Source: JBBDJB01 sp040880125 (lineage in GTDB: Bacteria; Planctomycetota; Planctomycetia; Pirellulales; JBBDJB01). From it: a stretch of DNA of 64,000 bases. Every line of letters starts with the position of its first letter. Position 1 is the stretch's first letter. The stretch is taken from NCBI GenBank assembly GCA_040880125.1, contig JBBDJB010000041.1:22834-86833 (forward strand), read 5' to 3'. Shown here in pieces: positions 1 through 7,673 of this stretch. A program made the translations under genes and the position numbers. Under the pieces are notes generated by a model. That model searched no databases, was not told where the DNA came from, and worked only from the letters and a program-made list of their open reading frames with translations.

Positions 1-1
1 G

Positions 2-142
2 TACACCGACGAACGCGTCGCCGAGTTTCTCTTGTCCAACGCCGTCGACGCGGAATCGTATCGAGCTGCTTGCGAGAAAGTAAAGCAGATGGGACTCGAT
101 CCCGCCGAAATTGAACACTGGACGCCTGCAGGAGGCTGGTAG
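2..142 (+). CDS. C-terminal 46 residues of an unknown protein upstream of a PIN gene (partial)
   Basis: The window opens inside this frame, which reads without interruption to a TAG. The visible tail is acidic and ends in an Ala-Gly-Gly-Trp. It lies one base before the start codon of a PIN-domain gene, and that gene's ribosome-binding site is inside this reading frame, so the two are probably translated together. A small protein directly ahead of a PIN nuclease is often the cognate antitoxin, but too little is visible to recognise a DNA-binding fold. Antitoxin is therefore an inference from position only. Confidence 0.5.
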   Translation, partial: YTDERVAEFLLSNAVDAESYRAACEKVKQMGLDPAEIEHWTPAGGW

Positions 143-143
143 G

Positions 144-551
144 GTGGACCGGCTGTTCCTCGATTCCAATGTTCTCTTCTCGGCCGCTTACCTCCCCTCG
201 TCGAACCTCCGTAAACTCTGGGAGCTGAATGACGTCGAGTTGATCACGAGCGGCCACGCAGCGAGCGAGGCTTATCGCAACTTAACCGTCAAACAACCGG
301 ACCGCTTCGGCGATCTTGCTAATCTAATGAAAGCGTTGCGGCTGGTTCCCGATGTGACCGCTGCAAGTTCTGGCCGAATCGCAAGCCTCTTGCCGCCAAA
401 AGACCGTCCGATTCTGCAGGCTGCAATCGCCGCTCAAGCCACCCACCTGCTCACCGGCGACCGACGACACTTCGGCTCACTGTATGGCCAGCGGTATGAC
501 AGGGTGCGGATCGTCCCTCCCGGAGAATATATTCGCGGCCGCCCTGCATAA
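144..551 (+). CDS. PIN-domain protein, putative RNase toxin (VapC-like)
   Basis: About 135 residues. The PIN signature is visible: an N-terminal Leu-Asp-Ser-Asn acidic strand (first metal-binding Asp near residue 7), a central Glu in Ala-Ser-Glu-Ala-Tyr, and a late Leu-Leu-Thr-Gly-Asp segment followed by Arg-Arg-His-Phe, which is the usual third acidic site. PIN proteins are metal-dependent RNases, and many are toxins neutralised by a protein encoded just upstream. I chose the GTG start because GGAGG lies eight bases before it; a TTG 33 bases earlier would extend into the upstream gene without a site. The family assignment is firm. The toxin role is inferred from size and from the coupled upstream gene. 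Confidence 0.75.
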   Translation: MDRLFLDSNVLFSAAYLPSSNLRKLWELNDVELITSGHAASEAYRNLTVKQPDRFGDLANLMKALRLVPDVTAASSGRIASLLPPKDRPILQAAIAAQATHLLTGDRRHFGSLYGQRYDRVRIVPPGEYIRGRPA

Positions 552-593
552 ATAAAAACCCCTGACGGCCGGCACCCACGGCGCAGCGAGCGA

Positions 594-619
594 GGCACAA
601 TCATTCCTGTCTGTGCGCC
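594..619 (+). repeat. ACAGACA palindromic repeat, degraded copy
   Basis: The right arm TGTCTGTGC is intact and the left arm is damaged. It lies between the PIN gene and the convergent MATE gene. Same family as the copies near 23.66, 26.15, 28.47 and 59.9 kb. Confidence 0.6.
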
Positions 620-629
620 AACGGGCACG

Positions 630-2117
630 CTAGCGAGCCTCAGGACCCACCGCCCCATCGGCCGCCACGGCGCCGGGCGAAGCGGCCGCCATAGGCACCG
701 GCGCCTGCACTTCCACGACCGCGCGGCGCTCGATCACCCGCATCTGCCGCCAGTTGCCGCTGAGAAAGCGCAGCAAAAATACCACGCCCAGCGTCCACAC
801 CCAGGCAGTGATAATCGCCCAGCAGCCGTAGATGCCCAGTTGCCAGACCTCGACGGCCAGCCAGCTCACGGCGGCCAGCGTCGACCCCATCACCAGGCTC
901 ACCCGTAATACGAAACGCGTGTCGCCGGCGCCCTTGATCGCGCTGACGAACACCATCAGCGCCGCGTCGAGCAGGTTGTAGGCTGCCACGAAGCGTAGCA
1001 GCGTCGCCGCCAGCGGGCGCACCGCAGCCTGATGTGCCGTCTCTTCGCTGCCGGCGAAGAAGCCGAACAGAAACAGCTCCGGCACGGCCAGGTATAGCGA
1101 CGACATCAACGCCATGTACGCCAACGCCAGCACGAGCGTCGTCCAGGTGGAGCGCGCCGCCAAATCGTCTCGGTCCTCGCCCAATCGCTGGCCGACGAGG
1201 ATACCCGCCGCCAGGCCCAGACCCCAGATCGGCATGAACGCCAGCGTGCTGATGCTGAAAGCCATCGACGTGGCCTCCGCCTCGACGCGGCCGAGCCGGC
1301 CCACCAGCAGGATGAATACCGTAAACCCCAGCACGTCCAAGAGCAGTTGCACTCCGCTGGGTCCGCCGAAATAAAGCAGCCGCCGGAACAATCGCGGCTC
1401 CAGCCGGATGCCGGCCAGCGTGCCGAAATTGATGCGGTGCTGGCGCTGCAATACGAGCAGGGCGTAAATGGCGGCCTTCACCCACAGCGCGGTCACGGTG
1501 GCCCAGCCCGCCCCGGCGATGCCCATCGCGGGAAAGCCGGCATAGCCAAAGATCCACAGGTAGTCGAGCACCAGGTTCAAGACGGCCGCGCCGCCGTCGA
1601 CGTACATCATCACCGAGGTCTTCCCCCGACCGCTGTAAAACGACGAGAGCGCCTGCGCGATCAACAGCCCCGGCGCTCCGAAGCACATGATCTGAAAGTA
1701 CTGGATCTCCAGCGGCAGCACGTCCGGCCCGTGGTCGGCAAGGCGAAAGATGGCCGGCGCCAGCGGAATGACCGCCAGGATCAGCGGCGAGAAGCAGACG
1801 GCCGCCCAAACGCCCTGCCACGTGGCCGGGCCGATCCGCTCCGGCTGCCGGTCGCCGTAATACTGCGAGACGAACGTGCTGGCGTAGGTGCATACCCCCA
1901 GCGGCAGGCACACGACTGCAAACCATACGGTCGAGGCGGAGAACGCCGCCGCCATCGCCGCACCGGACTCCCACTTGAGAAACACCCGATCGACGAATGT
2001 CATCACCGTCCACGACAAGCTGGAAATCACCAGCGGCAACGAGACGCGCAGCACCTCCCGCCCGCCCGAGGGCCGTCCCCACCAGGAGCTATCCGTTTCT
2101 TGGACGTTCATATCCAT
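630..2117 (-). CDS. MATE family efflux transporter (NorM-like)
   Basis: About 495 residues with roughly twelve hydrophobic segments, the normal length for the family. The MATE layout is clear: two six-helix halves, an N-terminal segment reading Pro-Leu-Val-Ile-Ser-Ser-Leu-Ser-Trp, and a matching start of the second half around Gly-Gly-Pro-Ser-Gly-Val-Gln. MATE proteins export cationic drugs or metabolites in exchange for Na+ or H+. The start is set at the Met-Asp-Met; the frame stays open a further 45 residues upstream, but that stretch is basic and low-complexity, unlike a MATE N-terminus. The C-terminal tail (about 40 residues rich in Ala, Pro and Val) is cytoplasmic filler. Substrate cannot be told from sequence. 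Confidence 0.88.
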   Translation of the reverse strand: MDMNVQETDSSWWGRPSGGREVLRVSLPLVISSLSWTVMTFVDRVFLKWESGAAMAAAFSASTVWFAVVCLPLGVCTYASTFVSQYYGDRQPERIGPATWQGVWAAVCFSPLILAVIPLAPAIFRLADHGPDVLPLEIQYFQIMCFGAPGLLIAQALSSFYSGRGKTSVMMYVDGGAAVLNLVLDYLWIFGYAGFPAMGIAGAGWATVTALWVKAAIYALLVLQRQHRINFGTLAGIRLEPRLFRRLLYFGGPSGVQLLLDVLGFTVFILLVGRLGRVEAEATSMAFSISTLAFMPIWGLGLAAGILVGQRLGEDRDDLAARSTWTTLVLALAYMALMSSLYLAVPELFLFGFFAGSEETAHQAAVRPLAATLLRFVAAYNLLDAALMVFVSAIKGAGDTRFVLRVSLVMGSTLAAVSWLAVEVWQLGIYGCWAIITAWVWTLGVVFLLRFLSGNWRQMRVIERRAVVEVQAPVPMAAASPGAVAADGAVGPEAR

Positions 2118-2545
2118 ACTGGTTAGACGACGAGCAACGAAGCGGCTTGGTGAGCTTCTGGCGACGCTGCCAGGCGGGGATTGCCAGCATTTCTCTTCGC
2201 TTTGGAAGGGGCAGGGCAATTTCGCGGCCCTGCGCCGGCAACGGCGAAGCAAAAGCTAAATCTACTCCGACCTCCGGCCGAGCGACAGCCTTCTTGCAGG
2301 CACGACTGCAGCAAGCTCTACGGGGCGACGGGTTCCTCGTCTCTGCTGCACAGTCCCGGAAAAGTTCCGCTCGGACAATCCGGCGGTCGCCCACGCTGGG
2401 CCTATCCCCAGACACGCGGAATCCGGTGGAAGTTCGCGAACGCGGTCGCGTTAGTCAGCGGGAATTTGACCGGGCGGCCAATGGCCCCCGAGAATAGGAA
2501 GGAGCCTACCGCCGTGGTCGTTTGACCACCGGAGTTCACCTCTTG
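2118..2545. other. Intergenic region between divergent MATE and HicB-like genes
   Basis: I see no gene here. Open frames exist on both strands but show no recognisable protein features and overlap one another. Promoters for the two divergent genes should lie here, but no convincing -35/-10 pair stands out. Confidence 0.5.
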
Positions 2546-2719
2546 ATGCACAATGAATCCACCGCGGTCGTACAGCGCGACGGACCATGGTTTGTCGCGT
2601 ACTGTCCGGAGATTTCCGGGGCCAATGGTCAGGGCAAGACTCAGGAAGAGGCATTGGAGAGCCTTCGCGACGCGGTGGCTTTGCTCTTGGAAGACCGCCG
2701 GGCGGACGCAGACCGATAA
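2546..2719 (+). CDS. Small HicB-like (UPF0150) protein, no adjacent HicA
   Basis: 57 residues. The body matches the HicB N-terminal fold: a first strand containing Trp-Phe-Val-Ala-Tyr-Cys-Pro-Glu, then the family turn Gly-Gln-Gly-Lys-Thr, then the helix Glu-Glu-Ala-Leu-Glu-Ser-Leu-Arg-Asp-Ala. HicB proteins are usually antitoxins to the dsRNA-binding toxin HicA and carry a C-terminal DNA-binding domain. Here that domain is absent and no HicA-like gene is on either side. A GGAG lies eleven bases before the ATG; a TTG three bases upstream is an alternative start. It may be an orphan antitoxin or one of the common stand-alone HicB-fold proteins. Confidence 0.65.
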   Translation: MHNESTAVVQRDGPWFVAYCPEISGANGQGKTQEEALESLRDAVALLLEDRRADADR

Positions 2720-2763
2720 CATCAGGTTCATCCGGCTGACCGCGACCAACTCGAATCAATCGA

Positions 2764-3162
2764 ATGAAATTCCATCGTCCGAATCCGCACTGGCGTCCGT
2801 CGACGCCCGAGGTGACCGACCATTCACTGGACGATCTTCTTGAGCAGTTGCCCGCGATTGCGATTCACTTTTGGGCAACGTGGAACGGCGTCGACCCACC
2901 CATGGGGCGAAATATCGGTAAGATTGCGGATACCTTCGCAGGTCGCATTAGGTTCTATTCGTGCGATGTTGATACGACACCCGGTAGCGAGTTGGGCGTA
3001 CGCTTCGGTATCGTTTCTGTTCCGACACTCGCCGTATTCCGTCGCGGGCAAAAGCCGTGCTTGATAATAGGTTTTAGGGAGCCTTGGAAACTCGCGGAAA
3101 GGCTCGATGAGATCCTGTCCAAAAAGTGTGTTCATCCTTGGTGGGCGTTTTGGCGCCGCTAA
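2764..3162 (+). CDS. Thioredoxin-fold protein lacking the CXXC active site
   Basis: 132 residues. The thioredoxin core is visible: an Ile-His-Phe-Trp-Ala-Thr-Trp strand, a central Asp-Val-Asp strand, and Val-Pro-Thr-Leu-Ala-Val-Phe with the conserved cis-proline, followed by Arg-Arg-Gly. Where thioredoxin has Trp-Cys-Gly-Pro-Cys this protein has Trp-Asn-Gly-Val-Asp-Pro-Pro, so both catalytic cysteines are gone. It cannot do dithiol-disulphide exchange in the usual way; a binding or chaperone role is more likely. No signal peptide is evident, and the C-terminus is basic and aromatic. It follows the HicB-like gene by 44 bases on the same strand. Confidence 0.7.
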   Translation: MKFHRPNPHWRPSTPEVTDHSLDDLLEQLPAIAIHFWATWNGVDPPMGRNIGKIADTFAGRIRFYSCDVDTTPGSELGVRFGIVSVPTLAVFRRGQKPCLIIGFREPWKLAERLDEILSKKCVHPWWAFWRR

Positions 3163-3198
3163 CAAGTCTTTGCCGCACAATATGCAACGACCCATTCC

Positions 3199-3795
3199 AT
3201 GAACATCGACCGCGTCGCGGTGGCGGTTGTCGTTCTGATGATGGTGGCCAGCCTGGTTTGGCCCATCTATCCCAGCGAACAACTGCTCCAGCACATTCCG
3301 ACGTTGCCCGCCCTGGTGGCGCTGGCGGTAATCATCGATCGCAAGGTGCTCAGCCGCCCGGCGTGGTGGGCGCTTCTGCTGTTTTTCATTCTGCACGTCA
3401 TCGGCGCCCGCTATATCTACTCATTCGTGCCGTACGACGAGATCGCCCGGGACGTCTCCGGGCGCACGATGGGATGGAGGCGGAACCACTACGACCGCTT
3501 CGTCCACTTGGCCTTCGGACTGCTGCTGGTGTTGCCGATCGCGGAGCTAGCCGCGCGGCACGGCCGCATGCCGCACACCTGGACGGTCCTCTTCGCGGTC
3601 AGTGCGGTGTTGGCGCTAAGTGCGCTATATGAATCGTTCGAATGGGCGCTGGCCGTGTGGTTGTCGCCCGAATACGCCAAGAGCTACAATGGCCAGTAAG
3701 GCGACGCGTGGGACGCGCAAAAGGACATGGCCCTGGCCGGGTTGGGCGCACTGCTTGCGGCCTGGCCGTGCGGTATTTTGCTTCGCCAAACTTGA
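3199..3795 (+). pseudogene. DUF2238 (YjdF-type) inner membrane protein, split by one in-frame TAA
   Basis: The first 166 codons encode a membrane protein with the DUF2238 signature: a Tyr-Asp-Arg-Phe-Val-His segment before a hydrophobic helix, and a helix containing Ser-Ala-Leu-Tyr-Glu-Ser-Phe-Glu-Trp. A TAA stands at 3697-3699. The same frame then continues for 31 codons, giving Gly-Asp-Ala-Trp-Asp-Ala-Gln-Lys-Asp-Met and one more hydrophobic helix, before a TGA at 3793. The Trp-Asp-x-Gln/His-x-Asp-Met piece is the conserved end of this family, so the stop looks like a single change in a Gln codon (CAA to TAA) with no frameshift. It is either a recent pseudogene, a truncated but working protein, a sequencing error, or a site of readthrough. 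The rest shows no decay. Confidence 0.75.
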
Positions 3796-4019
3796 AGATG
3801 GTGAGCGAAGCTAGTCGGCGCACACGCGCCTACCAACTACAACTGCCCAAACCGAGTCGCTTTGCACACGCGTCGATTCCGCTTCAGTCCAGTTTTTACC
3901 GATTGCTATTGCGATCGTCGCGGTGGTGTGCCGCCGGCACAATGATTTTCCCAGTCCCTCGCCCAAAGGGTAGGGCGATGTGTTTTATTCCGGCGCCACC
4001 TTAGCAGCCGACTCGCGGC

Positions 4020-4832
4020 TCAATCGGGCTGCTCGGCTGCCGTCGGATGATGCCGAGTGACCAGGGCATCGTACACCACGGCGCCGACAACTCCGCCAAT
4101 GAGTGGCCCCACGATCGGCACCCACCAGAAATAGTCGTTGGCTCGGAACACGTCGGTGCCCCATCCGGCGAACATCGTGAACACTCGCGGCCCGAAATCC
4201 CGCGCCGGGTTGATGGCGTAGCCGCAATTGAAACCGAAGGTTAGTCCCACCGCGGTGACGATCAGGCCGATCATCAACGGCGCCAGCCTCGGATCGGGCG
4301 CCAGGTTTCTCACGTCCGTCAGGGCGAAGATGCACAGCAAGAGGACCGCCGTGCCGACGATCTGGTCGACCAGCCCGCCGGGATACGTGCTGAGAAACTC
4401 CTGCGGGTAGGTGGCGAAGATGCCAGCCGTCTCGATCGCATGGCGTCCGGCCTCAGCGTACGCGGCAGGAAAGCCGTGGGCCACTTCAAAGGCGTGCAGG
4501 GCCTCAAAATACGTTCCGTACACTACCGCCGCGGCGGCGAACGCGGCCAGTGTCTGCACGATGATATACGGAACGACCTTCGCCCAGGGAAAGCCGCGGC
4601 ACATCGCCAGGGCCACCGTCACCGCTGGGTTGAGATGTGCACCGGAGACGCCGCCGGCGACGTACACGCCAAAGGTGACGCCCAGTCCCCACCCGATGTT
4701 GATCGAGAGGAAGCTACCCGCGGACTGCTCGCTGAGAAACACTTGCGCATTGACTGCCAGGCCAATGAGCATAAGCGTGAAAGTGCCAAGAAACTCGGCC
4801 GATATTTCGCGGGACGTGCCGTGCAGCTTCAT
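4020..4832 (-). CDS. glpF: MIP family channel, glycerol facilitator type
   Basis: 270 residues with six membrane helices and two half-helices. Both Asn-Pro-Ala boxes are present: residues 68-70 in His-Leu-Asn-Pro-Ala-Val-Thr-Val, and 208-210 in Ile-Asn-Pro-Ala-Arg-Asp-Phe-Gly-Pro-Arg. The Asp directly after the second Asn-Pro-Ala-Arg marks aquaglyceroporins rather than strict water channels, so it probably passes glycerol and similar small polyols across the inner membrane. No glpK or other glycerol gene is beside it, so it seems to be a single-gene unit. Length is normal for GlpF. Confidence 0.88.
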   Translation of the reverse strand: MKLHGTSREISAEFLGTFTLMLIGLAVNAQVFLSEQSAGSFLSINIGWGLGVTFGVYVAGGVSGAHLNPAVTVALAMCRGFPWAKVVPYIIVQTLAAFAAAAVVYGTYFEALHAFEVAHGFPAAYAEAGRHAIETAGIFATYPQEFLSTYPGGLVDQIVGTAVLLLCIFALTDVRNLAPDPRLAPLMIGLIVTAVGLTFGFNCGYAINPARDFGPRVFTMFAGWGTDVFRANDYFWWVPIVGPLIGGVVGAVVYDALVTRHHPTAAEQPD

Positions 4833-5130
4833 GCGAGATTACTCTTGTGGTCCGACCCGGCCGGGCGAGGCCGCGCCACCGGTTGGCGGCGGCCGATATC
4901 TGCCGAGGGGGCCGAATCGTGCTGAACAAGATAGCCGATATTCCGGTGAATGTCAGCTACCTGCAGCGCGCCTCAAGTGAAACTGAATCTCGCCAAAAAG
5001 ATAAGCGGCGAGGGATGGCAGCGCTTTCACGAAAACGGGACAGGTACTTCGCGACACATCGGTTGACGAGGCGCACCGCGTGCGGTTCAAAGCCAGTCCC
5101 ATTTTCGCACGCGCGCGGTCGCCGTTGTGC

Positions 5131-5793
5131 TTACTCGTCCTTTAGCAGGCGCTTGAGTTGCACGATTTGCGCGCGGACGTCTTCCATGCTGGGATTGAGC
5201 CGCAGGGCCCGGCGAAAGGAATCGAGTGCGGCCTGATGATGGCCGAGCTTCAAGTGGCATTGGCCGAGTCGGGCGGCGGCGAGAAACTGGTAGGGGTTGA
5301 TCTCCAGCGCCTGGTGGCAGTCCTTAAGGGCCGCTTCGCAATTTGCCAGATGGAAGTGAGCCAGACCGCGCTGATACCAGGCTTCCGCGAGCCAGGGCGA
5401 CTGATGCAGCAAGGCAGTGGCGCGATCGATCGCGTCCGGGTACTGCTTGGCGTTGTTCAAGCGGACGACCGCCCGCAGGCATTGCCGCTGCGCCTGTCCG
5501 CCCACGCGGCACCAGACGTTGCGAATGCCCTGCTCGGCGAGCGTGCGGACACCGCGATCGCGATCAGTCAGCGCCATGCCGAGCACGGCATTGGATTCGT
5601 AGTCGCCCAGGTACCCGAGCGCCAGCACGGCGGCGCGGCGCGAGAGTCGGCGCCCCCACCCGGCGAGGCGTTCCAGCGTGGCGACGCTGTACTGTTCGGC
5701 GACTTTTTTAATGAACGCGGCCGAGTTTTGATCGACCAGGTACTGCTCGTAGAGATCAACAAGCAATGGCTGTTGAGGAGAATTCTTGCTCAC
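5131..5793 (-). CDS. TPR-repeat protein
   Basis: 220 residues. The second half (about residues 105-215) has three tetratricopeptide units; the clearest read Ala-Glu-Ala-Trp-Tyr-Gln-Arg-Gly-Leu-Ala and Ala-Ala-Leu-Asp-Ser-Phe-Arg-Arg-Ala-Leu-Arg-Leu-Asn-Pro. The first half is helical with a HEAT-like look (Ala-Val-Leu-Ala-Leu-Gly-Tyr-Leu-Gly-Asp-Tyr). There is no signal peptide or membrane helix, so it is a cytoplasmic protein-interaction module. The start is GTG with GGGAG nine bases upstream. The partner is unknown and neither neighbour gives a clue. Confidence 0.75.
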   Translation of the reverse strand: MSKNSPQQPLLVDLYEQYLVDQNSAAFIKKVAEQYSVATLERLAGWGRRLSRRAAVLALGYLGDYESNAVLGMALTDRDRGVRTLAEQGIRNVWCRVGGQAQRQCLRAVVRLNNAKQYPDAIDRATALLHQSPWLAEAWYQRGLAHFHLANCEAALKDCHQALEINPYQFLAAARLGQCHLKLGHHQAALDSFRRALRLNPSMEDVRAQIVQLKRLLKDE

Positions 5794-6225
5794 GTTGCAG
5801 GGCTCCCAAGCAAACGCCTACCGTCCGAAGTGGTCGATCAAAGTAGCTGGCGGCCCGATGCCCCCGCCAAAAAAGAGAACGCGCCCAGAAAAGAAGCAGG
5901 GCGAACATCCTACCTGGCCCTAACCTTGAGTGTAATCAGACGAGTTGATCTGGCCAAAGGAAAAACCGTCACGGGCGGCGGTTTTATCGTATCCGCGAGA
6001 ACCGCGATCCTTCAAGATAGGGTTTAGGCTAACATGTCGTGCGCCGGGCGACGAGGGGGCGGCTCGAACTTCGGCGGTTCCGGCTACTGTCGCGCTGCGA
6101 GCGATTCCGCTGCGGCGGCGCGAATTATGCTATGGCGCCACCCACTTTGGCACGCGATGAAACGCCGGCCGTACCGACTGTGAAATAGAGCCGTGGGCCC
6201 CGGTTTTTTCTTGACCAATATTGCG
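5794..6225. other. Intergenic region between divergent TPR and STN genes
   Basis: No convincing gene. A frame reaches back to a GTG at 6193, but it only extends the signal peptide of the next gene by eleven non-typical residues. Promoters for both neighbours are expected here; I cannot place them. Confidence 0.45.
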
Positions 6226-7380
6226 ATGAAACCAAAAGCTTGGTGTGCACAAGCCGTAGTGATCGCGGCGATGCTGGCGACGCTTTGGCATGCTTTCCCG
6301 TCGATTGCCGTGGCACAGAGGACCCAGTGGCTGACCGGCGAGGCCCTGCAGCGCCAACTCGCGCTGCCGGTGAGCATCGAGTGGGAAGGCCGTCCCCTGC
6401 GCGAGGGCTTGAGTCGGCTGGCCGATTCAATTGCGCCGCCTGCACGACTGGCGTACATGCTCGACCGCCGCGTTGATCCCAGCCGGCCTCTGAGCTTGAA
6501 AATCGCGCAGGTGCCGCTGCGGGAGGCGCTGGAGCAAGTCGCCGCCGCACTCGACCTAGAGGTGGCAATGCTGGGCGCGCTGGTCTATATCGGCCCGCCG
6601 CCGGCGGCACGGCGATTGCGGACGCTGGCCGCCCTGCGAAAAGCCGAGGCAAATGAACTACCGCCTGCCTCGCGGCAGACAATGCTTGCGGAAACAGCCT
6701 GGAATATTGAGTTGCTCTCCGTACCGCGGGAGTTACTTAAGCAATCAGCGGAAAAAGCCGGCATAATAGTTACGAACCTCGAGGCAATCCCGCACGATCT
6801 GTGGCCGGCGATAGCATTGCCGCCGCTGTCTCTCGTCGACCGCTGGACGCTGGTGCTCAACCAGTTCGATCTGACGTTTCGCATCGCGCCGGGGGGCGAA
6901 CGAATCGCGCTGGGTGCGATCGAGCCTCCCGTGACGCTGGCGCGGCGATACCCGATGCGGCAGGGTGAAGCACAATTACGCAACGCAATTGAGGGCGCCG
7001 CGCCTAATGCGACCGTGGAACGTGCCTCTGGAGGATTGGTCGTGCGGGGACGCGTGGAGGACCACGAGCAGATCGCCGCGGCACTGGACGGCACGGTGGA
7101 ATCTCCCAGGCCGAATTCCTCGACGCTGGAGACCCGGTACACGATGACTGTGCGCAATGAGTCGCTAGCCCGGGTGATGGAGAGCCTGAGGCAGCGATTA
7201 GAGGTGAACTTCGAGATTGATTCAGAAGCATTGCAAAGGGCCAACATCTCCACCGAACAGTTGGTGAAGCTGGAAGTTCGCCAGGTGACGCTCGACGAGC
7301 TACTGACCGCGCTATTCAAACCAGTTGGCCTGGCGTTTCGGCGTGACGGCCGGACTGTGCACGTTCAACCGGCGAAGTAA
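6226..7380 (+). CDS. Secreted STN-domain protein
   Basis: 384 residues from the ATG chosen here. A clear signal peptide (Lys at 2, hydrophobic core, cleavage near Ala-Val-Ala-Gln at about 30) is followed by an STN-type module: Pro-Leu-Arg-Glu-Gly-Leu-Ser-Arg-Leu-Ala at about 55, then Leu-Arg-Glu-Ala-Leu-Glu-Gln-Val-Ala-Ala-Ala-Leu. A second such module occupies the last 80 residues (Glu-Val-Arg-Gln-Val-Thr-Leu-Asp-Glu-Leu-Leu). STN modules occur at the N-terminus of secretins and TonB receptors as periplasmic signalling or docking domains. Here there is no barrel or secretin domain after them, so it is a soluble or attached periplasmic protein of unknown partner. Such stand-alone STN proteins are common in planctomycetes. 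Confidence 0.65.
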   Translation: MKPKAWCAQAVVIAAMLATLWHAFPSIAVAQRTQWLTGEALQRQLALPVSIEWEGRPLREGLSRLADSIAPPARLAYMLDRRVDPSRPLSLKIAQVPLREALEQVAAALDLEVAMLGALVYIGPPPAARRLRTLAALRKAEANELPPASRQTMLAETAWNIELLSVPRELLKQSAEKAGIIVTNLEAIPHDLWPAIALPPLSLVDRWTLVLNQFDLTFRIAPGGERIALGAIEPPVTLARRYPMRQGEAQLRNAIEGAAPNATVERASGGLVVRGRVEDHEQIAAALDGTVESPRPNSSTLETRYTMTVRNESLARVMESLRQRLEVNFEIDSEALQRANISTEQLVKLEVRQVTLDELLTALFKPVGLAFRRDGRTVHVQPAK

Positions 7381-7571
7381 GCGTGTGCGGTTAGTTTATC
7401 AAATTGAGAGTGGAAGTGGCGGCAATGGCCGGCGACGTGGCACAGACGTGGACGCGCCAGCAGTAGCTCCTGGATGGCATAGTTTGTGCTGACGCGCGTA
7501 TCGACGTTTTTTAATCGCGCATGACGTAAGCCATAAGATCTGGTCCACTGATGGCTCCGCGGGTGTGTGTT

Positions 7572-7577
7572 TATAAT
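7572..7577 (+). promoter_or_regulatory. Possible -10 element (TATAAT) ahead of the DUF1552 gene
   Basis: A perfect TATAAT lies 97 bases before the ATG. No good -35 hexamer sits at the right distance, so this is weak. Confidence 0.25.
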
Positions 7578-7610
7578 GGAGTGTGGCAACAGGTGGCGCT
7601 CGGCGGGTCT

Positions 7611-7636
7611 GCACAGAGAGCAGTGTCTGTGCCACC
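7611..7636 (-). repeat. ACAGACA palindromic repeat, inverted copy
   Basis: Left arm GCACAGAGA, right arm TGTCTGTGC followed by CACC, so the element's conserved GGTGGCACAGA end faces right. It sits in the leader between the TATAAT and the start of the DUF1552 gene and would be transcribed as a hairpin. Confidence 0.6.
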
Positions 7637-7673
7637 GTAGAGAACTAACACGAACTGAATAGGTAATCGCGGC

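Noticed and set aside
640..2082. A 480-codon minus-strand frame overlapping the MATE gene in another phase
   Set aside because: Gly/Arg/Ala-rich with no membrane helices or motifs; it is a GC-rich shadow of the MATE gene.
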